Assembly (NCBI RefSeq): GCF_001559075.2
Contig: NZ_CP014015.2
Span: forward strand, 4,402,001 to 4,466,000
Origin: Citrobacter amalonaticus
Lineage (GTDB): Bacteria; Pseudomonadota; Gammaproteobacteria; Enterobacterales; Enterobacteriaceae
DNA length: 64,000 bases
Direction: 5' to 3'
Each line of letters opens with the position of its first letter. The stretch's first letter is position 1. Shown in pieces: positions 26,825 to 34,908 of this stretch. The position numbers and the translations under genes are program-made. Below the pieces are notes generated by a model, which made no database searches, was not told the DNA's origin, and saw only the letters and a list, made by a program, of their open reading frames with translations.

Positions 26825-28249
26825 TTAATGTTTAACCATTACGTGGCGGATCACGGTGTAATCCTCCAGCCCATAAAGTGACATATCTTTGCCATAACCG
26901 GACAATTTCTGTCCGCCGTGCGGCATTTCGCTCACCAGCATAAAATGGGTGTTAACCCACGTACAGCCGTACTGCAGACGCGCGCTGACCCGGTGAGCGC
27001 GTCCGACGTCACGCGTCCAGACCGACGACGCGAGGCCATATTGCGAATCATTGGCCCAGTCCAGTACCTGCTCTTCATCCTCGAAGACGGTCACACTGAC
27101 CACCGGACCAAACACTTCCCGCTGGACAATCGCATCCTCCTGTTTAGCGCCAGCCAGCAGCGTCGGGGCAAAGTAATAGCCCGGCCCGTCCACTTTTTTT
27201 CCCCCGGTGACCACCTTGATATGTCCCAGCGCTTTCGCATCCTCAACAGCTTTGGTGACGCGCTCCAGATGTGCCAGTGAACTCAGCGGCCCCAGTTCGG
27301 TCGACTCTTCCTCCGGTGCACCGGTTTTCAGGCTGGCTACGGCAGCCCCCAGTTTCTCAACCAGCGCGTCGTAAACGCCCTTTTGCGCGTAAATGCGACA
27401 GGCGGCGGTACAATCCTGACCGGCATTGTAGAAGCCGAACGTGCGCACGCCTTCCACCACCGCATCCACATCGGCATCGTCAAACACAATCACCGGCGCT
27501 TTACCGCCCAGTTCCATATGCGTGCGCTTAATCGACGGCGCAGTGTGGCTGATAATGTGCTCACCGGTAGCGATCGAGCCGGTTAACGAGACCATACGCA
27601 CCTTCTTATGTCCGGTCAGCGGATCGCCAACCGTTTTGCCTCTGCCAAACAGCACATTGAGCACACCCGGCGGGAAGATATCTTTGGCATATTCCGCCAG
27701 TTTCAGCGCAGTCAGCGGCGTGATTTCCGAAGGTTTAATCACCACGCAATTACCGGCAGCCAGCGCGGGGGCCAGCTTCCACGCCGCCATCATCAGCGGA
27801 TAGTTCCACGGCGCGATGGAGGCCACCACGCCGACCGGATCGCGGCGAATCATCGAGGTATGTCCCTCCAGATATTCCCCCGCCGCCAGACCGTTCAGAC
27901 AACGGGCGGCACCGGCGAAAAAGCGAAACACATCGACAATCGCCGGGATCTCATCATTGAGCGCGCAGTGCAGCGGTTTACCGCAGTTGCGCGATTCCAG
28001 TTCAGCAAACTCTTGCGCATTCTGCTCAATGACATCCGCCAGCTTCAGCAGCAGTTCGCTGCGCACTTTCGGGGTCGTCTGCCCCCATTCGCTAAACGCA
28101 CGATCGGCGGCAAGGACGGCCGCATCCACCTGAGCGGGAGACGCTTCTGCAATTTCCAGCAGCACCTCGCCGGTGGCAGGGTTATAGACGGGCTGCTTTT
28201 CACCTTCACCCTTGACCAGCTCGCCGTTAATCAGTAATTGATGTTGCAT
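26825..28249 (-). CDS. patD: Gamma-aminobutyraldehyde dehydrogenase PatD
   Basis: This 474-residue NAD-dependent aldehyde dehydrogenase is the same length as E. coli PatD (YdcW). It oxidises 4-aminobutanal, formed from putrescine by PatA, to GABA. The catalytic glutamate is in M-E-L-G-G-K-A-P and the catalytic cysteine in G-Q-D-C-T-A-A-C, 34 residues apart as in the family; the cofactor loop S-L-T-G-S-I-A-T-G is intact. It is the last gene of the ydcSTUV-patD run, 21 bp after ydcV, which links the transporter to polyamine breakdown. Confidence 0.94.
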   Translation of the reverse strand: MQHQLLINGELVKGEGEKQPVYNPATGEVLLEIAEASPAQVDAAVLAADRAFSEWGQTTPKVRSELLLKLADVIEQNAQEFAELESRNCGKPLHCALNDEIPAIVDVFRFFAGAARCLNGLAAGEYLEGHTSMIRRDPVGVVASIAPWNYPLMMAAWKLAPALAAGNCVVIKPSEITPLTALKLAEYAKDIFPPGVLNVLFGRGKTVGDPLTGHKKVRMVSLTGSIATGEHIISHTAPSIKRTHMELGGKAPVIVFDDADVDAVVEGVRTFGFYNAGQDCTAACRIYAQKGVYDALVEKLGAAVASLKTGAPEEESTELGPLSSLAHLERVTKAVEDAKALGHIKVVTGGKKVDGPGYYFAPTLLAGAKQEDAIVQREVFGPVVSVTVFEDEEQVLDWANDSQYGLASSVWTRDVGRAHRVSARLQYGCTWVNTHFMLVSEMPHGGQKLSGYGKDMSLYGLEDYTVIRHVMVKH

Positions 28250-28270
28250 AGCATTTTCCCATATCGTTGT

Positions 28271-29077
28271 TTATTTACCGTTTCCGGCGACGCTGTCGCC
28301 TTCACGCGTGAGCCACCACGCCCCCAGAATCGGAATGGTTGTGACCAGCATAACCAGCAGTGCCACGACGTTCGTCACCGGCACGTCGCGTGGTCGCCCT
28401 AACTGATTGAGCAACCACAACGGCAGCGTCCGTTCATGACCGGCAGTAAAGGTCGTGACGATGATTTCATCGAATGACAGCGCGAACGCCAGCATTCCCC
28501 CGGCCAGCAGCGCCGAGCCCAGATTTGGCAGCACGACAAAGCGGAAGGTTTGCCAGCCATTCGCGCCAAGATCCATAGACGCCTCCACCAGGCTCCATGA
28601 AGTACGGCGAAAGCGGGCTATCACGTTGTTAAACACCACCACCACGCAGAATGTCGCGTGACCGACCACAATGGTGAAAAAACCCGGATCGAGATTGACC
28701 GTCTTAAACGCGGTCAGTAGCGCCAGACCGGTGACAATCCCCGGTAAGGCGATCGGTAACAGCAGCAACAGCGAGATGGCGTTTTTGCCGAAAAAATCAC
28801 GCCGCCAGAGCGCCGCCGCAGCCAGCGTGCCCAGCACCAACGCAATCGCCGTCGATAACGCGGCAATTTTTAGTGACAACGTCACGGCATCCAGAATATC
28901 GCTACGCTGCGCAGCAACGCTAAACCAGCGCAGCGTCAGTCCCTGCGGTGGAAAGCTGAAGGCCGCGTCCTCAGTGTTAAACGCATAGGCCGCGATGATC
29001 AGAATCGGGAAGTGCAGGAAAATAACCCCGCCCCAGGCCGCCAGTTTGAGGAAAAACGGTGCGCGCTCAGAGTGCAT
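28271..29077 (-). CDS. ydcV: ABC transporter permease YdcV
   Basis: This 268-residue inner-membrane permease of the spermidine/putrescine (PotC-like) class has about six membrane segments and the ABC coupling motif E-A-S-M-D-L-G-A-N-G-W-Q-T-F (about 168-181). The first 11 bases overlap the end of ydcU, so the two permeases are translationally coupled. It pairs with YdcU to form the channel energised by YdcT and fed by YdcS. Linkage to patD points to a polyamine or related cation as substrate. Confidence 0.92.
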   Translation of the reverse strand: MHSERAPFFLKLAAWGGVIFLHFPILIIAAYAFNTEDAAFSFPPQGLTLRWFSVAAQRSDILDAVTLSLKIAALSTAIALVLGTLAAAALWRRDFFGKNAISLLLLLPIALPGIVTGLALLTAFKTVNLDPGFFTIVVGHATFCVVVVFNNVIARFRRTSWSLVEASMDLGANGWQTFRFVVLPNLGSALLAGGMLAFALSFDEIIVTTFTAGHERTLPLWLLNQLGRPRDVPVTNVVALLVMLVTTIPILGAWWLTREGDSVAGNGK

Positions 29078-30011
29078 CGAACGCTCCCAGACGTTTCACG
29101 AACGCCAGATAAAGGGCTATTAGCACGATCGGCACCAGCGTAAACGCCGCCGCCATTGGCATGTTGCCAATCGCCCCCTGCTGCGAATAGACCATGTTGC
29201 CGATGAAATAACCCGGCGGGCCCACCAACTGCGGCACGATGAAATCACCCAGCGTCAGGGAAAAGGTGAAGATCGAACCGGCGGCAATTCCGGGGATCGC
29301 CAGCGGCAGAACCACATAACGGAAGGTCTGGCGGGGACGAGCGCCCAGATCGGCGGACGCCTGCAGCAGCGACGGCGGCAACCGCTCCAGCGCGGCCTGA
29401 ACCGGCAGGATCATGAACGGCAGCCAGATGTAGACAAACACCATAAAACGCCCTAATCCCGACGTCGAGAGCGTATTTCCTCCCACGGCTGGCAGCGTCA
29501 GCAGACTGGTCAGTAAGGGTTCTAAACCAAGATGGTTCAGAAACCATTGCGCCACGCCATCTTTTGCCAGCAGCAGCGTCCAGGCATAGGCTTTAACGAT
29601 ATAGCTCGCCCACATCGGCAGCATGACCGCAATATAAAAAAACGCTTTCATCCTGCCGCGGGTATAGCGCGCCATGTACCACGCCATCGGAAACGCCAGA
29701 ATCGCACTGGCTATCGTCACCGCGATCGCCATCGTCAGCGTGCGTAAAATAATGTCGTAATTGGCGGGATTAAATAGCGCACGAAGATTGGCAAGCGTAA
29801 GATCCGGCGTCACCGACATCGTGAAGTCGTCAAAGGTGTAAAACCCCTGCCACAGCAGCGTCAGTAGCGAACCGAAATAGACAATACCAAACCACATCAG
29901 CGGGCCAAGCAGCAGCAAAAACAGTCCCAGCCCGGGATGACGCCAGAAAAAACCGGTGAGTTTACTCAAACCGCCGGGCCGTGAAGGCGTGGAGAGCACG
30001 TTCATTGCCAT
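29067..30011 (-). CDS. ydcU: ABC transporter permease YdcU
   Basis: This 314-residue permease of the PotB class has about six membrane segments and a coupling loop Q-A-S-A-D-L-G-A-R-P-R-Q-T-F-R-Y (about 227-242). It begins directly after the ydcT stop; the start may be either of two closely spaced ATGs (30011 or 30005). The overlapping GAGAGGTG serves as ribosome site. It acts as a heterodimer with YdcV. It is nearly collinear with its E. coli orthologue. Confidence 0.92.
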   Translation of the reverse strand: MAMNVLSTPSRPGGLSKLTGFFWRHPGLGLFLLLLGPLMWFGIVYFGSLLTLLWQGFYTFDDFTMSVTPDLTLANLRALFNPANYDIILRTLTMAIAVTIASAILAFPMAWYMARYTRGRMKAFFYIAVMLPMWASYIVKAYAWTLLLAKDGVAQWFLNHLGLEPLLTSLLTLPAVGGNTLSTSGLGRFMVFVYIWLPFMILPVQAALERLPPSLLQASADLGARPRQTFRYVVLPLAIPGIAAGSIFTFSLTLGDFIVPQLVGPPGYFIGNMVYSQQGAIGNMPMAAAFTLVPIVLIALYLAFVKRLGAFDAL

Positions 30012-31025
30012 TCACCTCTCCTCGACCAGCGGTACCATGACCTCGCGTGGCCAGGACACCATCACCGGCTGACCGGGTGCAAGTGTGGTCGCAAAGGGTT
30101 CTCCCGTCTGATTGGCCTGGCTGACCAGTAGCTTTTCACCGCCGGTAAGCTTTAGCTCAAGACGAGTGGCGGCACCCTGATACTGCACCGCCTGAATCAC
30201 CCCCTGCGCCTGGATCTCGCCTGGGACATTGAGCCGGATATGCTCCGGGCGCAGCGAGAAACTGCCCGTCATCCCGCAGACATTCGAGGCCATCGCCGGA
30301 TCAAAGACGTTCGATGTCCCGACGAAACCCGCAACAAACGGCGTGCGTGGTCGCATGTATAACTCACGCGGTGAATCCACCTGTTCAATGCGTCCATTGT
30401 TAAAGACCGCCACACGATCGGACATCGACAGCGCTTCGCCCTGATCGTGCGTCACGAAGATGAACGTGATCCCCAGCGACTGCTGGAGTTTTTTCAGCTC
30501 CAGTTGCATCTGCTCACGCAGTTTCAGATCCAGCGCACCGAGCGGTTCATCCAGCAACAGCACGCGCGGCTCGTTGACCAGCGCCCGGGCGATCGCCACC
30601 CGTTGACGCTGACCGCCGGAAAGCTGTGACGGCTTGCGCTCAAAGACAAACCCCAGCGCCACCTTCTCCAGCGCCTCGCGAGCCTGAGCATGACGCTGTT
30701 TTTTATCCACGCCTTTGACCATCAGACCATAGGCGACATTGTCGAGAATCGACATGTGCGGAAACAGCGCATAGTCCTGGAACACGGTGTTCACATCCCG
30801 TTCCCAGGGCGGCAAATCACTGGCTGGCTTGCCAAAGATGGCAATCGAGCCGCCCGAAAGCTGCTCGAATCCGGCAATCAGGCGCAGGCAGGTGGTTTTG
30901 CCGGAGCCGGATGGCCCCAGCATAGAGAAAAATTCCCCGTCTTTAATCGCAATACTGACGCCATCGACCGCCCGCACGTCACCGTACAGGCGCGAGACGT
31001 TGTCAAACTCCACTGCGTACGTCAT
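30012..31025 (-). CDS. ydcT: ABC transporter ATP-binding protein YdcT
   Basis: This 337-residue PotA-type ATPase has Walker A G-P-S-G-S-G-K-T-T (about 38-46), signature L-S-G-G-Q-R-Q-R-V-A (about 138-147), Walker B V-L-L-L-D-E-P (about 158-164), the switch histidine in F-V-T-H-D, and a C-terminal TOBE regulatory domain (about 270-335). It powers the YdcUV channel on the cytoplasmic face. It starts 17 bp after ydcS. All catalytic motifs are intact. Confidence 0.93.
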   Translation of the reverse strand: MTYAVEFDNVSRLYGDVRAVDGVSIAIKDGEFFSMLGPSGSGKTTCLRLIAGFEQLSGGSIAIFGKPASDLPPWERDVNTVFQDYALFPHMSILDNVAYGLMVKGVDKKQRHAQAREALEKVALGFVFERKPSQLSGGQRQRVAIARALVNEPRVLLLDEPLGALDLKLREQMQLELKKLQQSLGITFIFVTHDQGEALSMSDRVAVFNNGRIEQVDSPRELYMRPRTPFVAGFVGTSNVFDPAMASNVCGMTGSFSLRPEHIRLNVPGEIQAQGVIQAVQYQGAATRLELKLTGGEKLLVSQANQTGEPFATTLAPGQPVMVSWPREVMVPLVEER

Positions 31026-31042
31026 AAATCACCCCAGTGACG

Positions 31043-32188
31043 TTAACGACCGCCCATGATGGCGATGTAATCCTGTGTCCAGCGACTGTACGGCACGAAT
31101 TTACCGCCTTCAGCGACAGGCGTTTTCCAGAAGGCGATTTTGTCAAAATAACGGTAACCATTGGTTTCACAGCCTTTATCGCCCAGCAGCGTACTGGCTT
31201 TACAGCCTTCGGTAACCACGGGCAGCGATCCAAACCAGGCGGCCACATCCCCCTGAACTTTTGGCGTCAGCGACCAGTTCATCCACTTGTAGGCGCAAAC
31301 CGGGTGTTTGGCTTCGCTGTGCAACATGGTGGTATCAGCCCAGCCGGTGACGCCCTCTTTCGGGAACACTGTGCCGATGTGTTGTCCTTCGCCTTTCAGC
31401 GCGTTCGCCTGATATGGCCAGGCGCTCGAGGCCACGACGCCCTCATTTTTGAAATCGCTCATTTGCACCGTGGTGTCGTGCCAGTAACGGTGAATCAACG
31501 GTTGCTGTGCGCGCAGCACTTTCAGCACCGCCTGGTACTGTTCTTCGGTGAGTTGATACGGGTCCGAGATCCCCAGTTGCGGCTGGGTAGCCTTCACGAA
31601 CAGCGCCGCATCGGCAATGTAAATCGGTCCGTCATAGGCCTGAACGCGGCCTTTGTTGGTTTTTCCGTCCGGAAGGTTTTGTTCAACGAACACCACGTTC
31701 CAGCTATCGGGCGGCGTCGGGAAGGTTTGTGTGTTGTACATCAGCAGGTTCGGCCCCCACTGATATGGCGTGCCGTAGACTTTGCCCGCCACGTTGAACC
31801 AGTCGCCTTTGACCACGCGGGGATCGACGTTTTTCCAGTTCGGGATGAGCGCCGTATTGATCGGCTGCACGCGTTTACCCATGATCAGACGCAGCGAGGC
31901 ATCACCAGAGGCCGTGACCAGATCGTAGCCCCCTTTAGCCATCAGGCTGACCATCTCATCCGATGTCGCCGCCGTTTTGACGTTAACCGCACAGCCGGTC
32001 TCTTTTTCGAATTGTGTTACCCAGTCGTACTGTTTATCGGTCTGACCGCGTTCGATGTAACCCGGCCAGGCGATAATATCCAGGCGGCCTTCGGCCTGGC
32101 CTAAAGAGGTGGGCGGTTCGGCGGCGTGCGCGGTCATCAGCGTCATACTGAGCGCGCACAGGCTGCTGCGGGCAAATTTCTTGCTCAT
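31043..32188 (-). CDS. ydcS: Periplasmic polyamine-class binding protein YdcS
   Basis: This 381-residue family 1 solute-binding protein resembles PotD/PotF. It has a signal peptide (M-S-K-K-F-A-R-S-S-L-C-A-L-S-M-T-L-M-T-A-H-A-A, cut near residue 22) and the mature start R-L-D-I-I-A-W-P-G-Y-I. E. coli YdcS has also been reported to have poly-3-hydroxybutyrate synthase activity and a role in DNA uptake. Context with patD favours a polyamine ligand. It is first in the operon ydcSTUV-patD; ydcR, the MocR-type regulator, lies 324 bp upstream on the same strand. Confidence 0.92.
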   Translation of the reverse strand: MSKKFARSSLCALSMTLMTAHAAEPPTSLGQAEGRLDIIAWPGYIERGQTDKQYDWVTQFEKETGCAVNVKTAATSDEMVSLMAKGGYDLVTASGDASLRLIMGKRVQPINTALIPNWKNVDPRVVKGDWFNVAGKVYGTPYQWGPNLLMYNTQTFPTPPDSWNVVFVEQNLPDGKTNKGRVQAYDGPIYIADAALFVKATQPQLGISDPYQLTEEQYQAVLKVLRAQQPLIHRYWHDTTVQMSDFKNEGVVASSAWPYQANALKGEGQHIGTVFPKEGVTGWADTTMLHSEAKHPVCAYKWMNWSLTPKVQGDVAAWFGSLPVVTEGCKASTLLGDKGCETNGYRYFDKIAFWKTPVAEGGKFVPYSRWTQDYIAIMGGR

Positions 32189-32512
32189 AAGATCTTACTC
32201 CTGTCGCAAAATATTGAGCGGCAGCCTTGCCGTAAATATATGTCCTTTCCTAAAAATAGTCGGCGCGCCGTCAGCGCACCTCCCGGCACGAGGAAATTTA
32301 ATCAGGTTGTGACATGACGCGCATAACGCCCCGGACTGCGGCGTTATGTGGTTATCTTCTGGAGTATAGACAAGGGGTTAGCTGACGCGGAGGAAAAGTA
32401 AAAGCTATTGATATTTCCTATGATGGTCTGCGGGAAATAAAGTCGTACGTTTTTTGCTGATATTTTCTAAATAAGAACGCGCTATTCTTTTATATTGAAT
32501 CGCGCGCACGTT
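32189..32512. other. Intergenic region carrying the ydcS operon promoter
   Basis: These 324 bases between ydcR and ydcS contain no gene. A hairpin at 32322-32348 (CATAACGCC with GGCGTTATG, 9-base loop) could terminate ydcR or act as a control site for ydcS. The segment 32380-32512 is AT-rich. I could not assign -35 and -10 elements with confidence. Confidence 0.6.
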
Positions 32513-33922
32513 TTATTTCATCTGCGCGCGAATGAGTTGCCCCAGTTGTTTTACCGCAGCTTCTTCACGTTCTCCCCAACCCCATGCGGTATTGAAGCGG
32601 AAAAAGCGTTTCCAGGTGTCTGAGGTCGAGAACATTTTCCCCGGCGCGATGCTGATATGGTGAGCCAACGCCTGCGCGGTCAGTTCGCCCGCATCCAGTG
32701 ATTCCGGCAGTTCCAGCCAGAGAAAATAGCCGCTGTTGTTGTGATGTATTTTCACTTCGGCAGGGAGATGGCGCAGCAGCGTTTGCCAGGCCTGCTGCTT
32801 ACGTTCTGCCAGTTGACGACGCAGGCGGCGCAGATGGGCGTCATAACGGCGCGTCGAGAGATAATCGACCAGCGCCAGTTGCATCGGCGAACTGGTGGAG
32901 AGTGTGCTCATCAGTTGTAAACGCTGGATTTGGCGGGCGTGTTTGCCTGCGGCGACCCAACCAATGCGAAAACCCGGTACCAGACACTTGGAGAATGACG
33001 AGCAGTGCAGCACCTTGTCTGCCCGATCCCACGCTTTGGCTGGCAGCGGTTTCTCCCGGCCAAAATAGAGTTCGCTGTAAACGTCATCTTCAATCAACAT
33101 CACATTATGGCGATCGAGTATCTCAACCAGACGCGCCTTTTTCTCCGGACTGAGAGTAAAGCCGAGCGGGTTCTGGCTGTTGGTCATCAGCCAGCATGCT
33201 TTAACCGGATATGCCTGCAACGCCTGCTCCAGCGCCGCGAGATCGATCCCCTCCTTCACGTCAGTGGCAACCGACAGCGCTTTAAGCCGCAGTCGTTCCA
33301 GCGCCTGTAACGCGCCATAGAAACAAGGGTTTTCGACAATCACCCAGTCACCCGGTTCCGTCACCGCTTGCAGGCTGAGGTTGAGCGCCTCCAGCGCCCC
33401 GGCGGTGATGACGATTTCATCCGGCGAGACGGTAATGCCCTGTAAGGCGTAGCGACGGGCAATGGCGTGGCGTAGTTCCGCGTTACCCGGCGGCAGATTC
33501 TCAATTACGCTCATCGCGGTTGCGGTTCTGCTCACCTGCGCCAGAGAACGGTTCAGTTGCTGGAGGGGAAATAAACGTGGATCGGGAAATGCTGAGGCAA
33601 ACGGCATCACCGACGCATCCCGGCTGGCCTGTAGCATCTCAAAAATAGTGGTGTTGATATCCACCGCTTCGTCGCGCATCACCTGGACCGGTTGCACCGT
33701 TGGCTGATAAACCGGGCGTGGCGCGACATAATAGCCAGACTGCGGACGCGCAATGATCCGCCCCTGACTTTCCAGCAACTGATAGGCATGCCCGACGGTC
33801 ATAAAGCTCATCCCACTGCTGACCACCTGCTCACGCAGCGACGGCAGGCGATCGCCAGGTTGCCAGACGCCAGAGGCAATCTGCTCGCAGAGTTGTTCAG
33901 CCAGACGCTGGTACTTTTTCAT
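32513..33922 (-). CDS. ydcR: MocR-type regulator YdcR
   Basis: This 469-residue fusion has an N-terminal GntR winged helix (about 1-70; G-D-R-L-P-S-L-R-E) and a fold-type I aminotransferase domain. The PLP lysine is in S-S-F-S-K-C-L-V-P-G-F-R-I-G, and N-S-Q-N-P-L-G and E-D-D-V-Y-S-E-L-Y-F are the other cofactor contacts. MocR regulators use PLP or a PLP adduct as effector rather than catalysing transamination. Position just before ydcS suggests it controls the ydcSTUV-patD genes, possibly sensing an amine via PLP; direct evidence is lacking here. It is close to E. coli YdcR throughout. Confidence 0.92.
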   Translation of the reverse strand: MKKYQRLAEQLCEQIASGVWQPGDRLPSLREQVVSSGMSFMTVGHAYQLLESQGRIIARPQSGYYVAPRPVYQPTVQPVQVMRDEAVDINTTIFEMLQASRDASVMPFASAFPDPRLFPLQQLNRSLAQVSRTATAMSVIENLPPGNAELRHAIARRYALQGITVSPDEIVITAGALEALNLSLQAVTEPGDWVIVENPCFYGALQALERLRLKALSVATDVKEGIDLAALEQALQAYPVKACWLMTNSQNPLGFTLSPEKKARLVEILDRHNVMLIEDDVYSELYFGREKPLPAKAWDRADKVLHCSSFSKCLVPGFRIGWVAAGKHARQIQRLQLMSTLSTSSPMQLALVDYLSTRRYDAHLRRLRRQLAERKQQAWQTLLRHLPAEVKIHHNNSGYFLWLELPESLDAGELTAQALAHHISIAPGKMFSTSDTWKRFFRFNTAWGWGEREEAAVKQLGQLIRAQMK

Positions 33923-34008
33923 TGTTATTCACTCGTGGATCCGTGGCAGGTGACCCTCGCAGTGTATATCAGCGAATGAAATACTCAACATCCTAAGAAC
34001 TGTTATGG

Positions 34009-34425
34009 TTACGACAACGTAAGTGACAGTTCTTTGCCGAGCGCACGCGCCGCCGTCTGCACAGCATCAATTTTTGTTGCATGCCGCAAGTCGAACAGAC
34101 GAGTAATTTCCTGTTTCGGTCGGCCGATGCGTTTCGCCAGCTCCTGCTGGCTGATTTTTGATGCCAGAAAAGCGTCGAGTAAAAGGACTTTTGACGCGAC
34201 GCTGAGCGGAACTTCAACAAAGTCATCGCCCTCTTTCACCGGCGAAGGTAGCGGGACGGACTGGTTATCTTCGAAATAGAATTCAAAGGCGGTGACCAAC
34301 GCTTCCAGTGCGGTATCAAGGGATTGCTGGCGGGTCTCCCCCTGGGTGAGCGCTTCCGGAATATCCGGAAACGAAACCACATAGCCACCTTCTGGCGCAG
34401 GAACGAGACGAACGGGATAGCGCAT
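34009..34425 (-). CDS. hicB: Antitoxin HicB
   Basis: This 138-residue antitoxin has an N-terminal degraded RNase H-like domain (M-R-Y-P-V-R-L-V-P-A-P-E-G-G-Y-V-V-S-F-P-D) and a C-terminal helix-turn-helix (about 92-138; S-Q-Q-E-L-A-K-R-I-G-R-P-K-Q-E-I-T-R-L-F). The start at 34425 has GAGAGAG upstream; an in-frame ATG at 34443 would add six residues. In E. coli, HicB neutralises HicA and represses the operon. Here the partner gene upstream is frameshifted, so HicB may be kept as a DNA-binding regulator or be on its way to loss. Confidence 0.92.
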   Translation of the reverse strand: MRYPVRLVPAPEGGYVVSFPDIPEALTQGETRQQSLDTALEALVTAFEFYFEDNQSVPLPSPVKEGDDFVEVPLSVASKVLLLDAFLASKISQQELAKRIGRPKQEITRLFDLRHATKIDAVQTAARALGKELSLTLS

Positions 34426-34453
34426 AATTTCAAACTCTCTCATCTGAACAACC

Positions 34454-34644
34454 TCATATCAGTGATGATGGCGACAGGCCTAATTGCTTTAAAATGGCTT
34501 TACGCAGGCCTCTTTGATCTCATCACCCGGATGTCTGGGCATGACGCTGCGTTTTCCGCGATATCTGAGCTTCAAATGGTGCGATCCATTCGTTACCCCG
34601 ACTCCCTGAGATTCCAGCCAGCGTCTGAATTCGCTCTGCTTCAC
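34454..34644 (-). pseudogene. hicA: Frameshifted mRNA interferase toxin HicA
   Basis: From the GTG at 34644 (AGGGAGGCG upstream) the frame gives M-K-Q-S-E-F-R-R-W-L-E-S-Q-G-V, then the catalytic-His segment G-S-H-H-L-K-L-R-Y, then R-S-V-M-P-R-H-P-G-D-E-I-K-E. It then shifts to A-C-V-K-P-F and stops at 34489 after 51 residues. One base is missing near 34507-34512: restoring it gives L-R-K-A-I-L-K-Q-L-G-L-S, the normal HicA C-terminal helix, and then a stop at 34454. The catalytic histidine is kept but the last helix is lost. This could be real inactivation, a shortened but active toxin, or a sequencing error. Confidence 0.8.
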
Positions 34645-34754
34645 TGCGCCTCCCTGTTCCCTATTCTACACACAAAGTAAACATTTATGCTTACTTTCTC
34701 GCCTGACAAAAGGAAAATACAGAAAAATGCCCGTCGTGTAGAGCCGCTCGTATC

Positions 34755-34780
34755 AATTCAGGAAGGCCGCTTCCAGAATT
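34755..34780. other. Inverted repeat upstream of the bd-type oxidase
   Basis: AATTC-A-GGAAG and CTTCC-A-GAATT surround GCCG to give a 26-base near-perfect palindrome. It lies between hicA and the oxidase operon, 129 bp before the oxidase start. It could be an operator or the remnant of a terminator. Confidence 0.4.
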
Positions 34781-34908
34781 TATATCAACAGACGTAATTT
34801 GTAACATTCACGCAACTGTTATGGTTAAATAGAGCCATTCTGTTTCTGCCACTGAAACTCTTACCGGCCTAGAATTGCGCTGAATCAATTTTTAGTGCGG
34901 AGTTATGC

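Noticed and set aside
31037..32104. Open frame of 355 codons on the plus strand inside ydcS
   Set aside because: It is a shadow of the conserved binding-protein gene; the composition is Arg/His-rich and without protein-family features.
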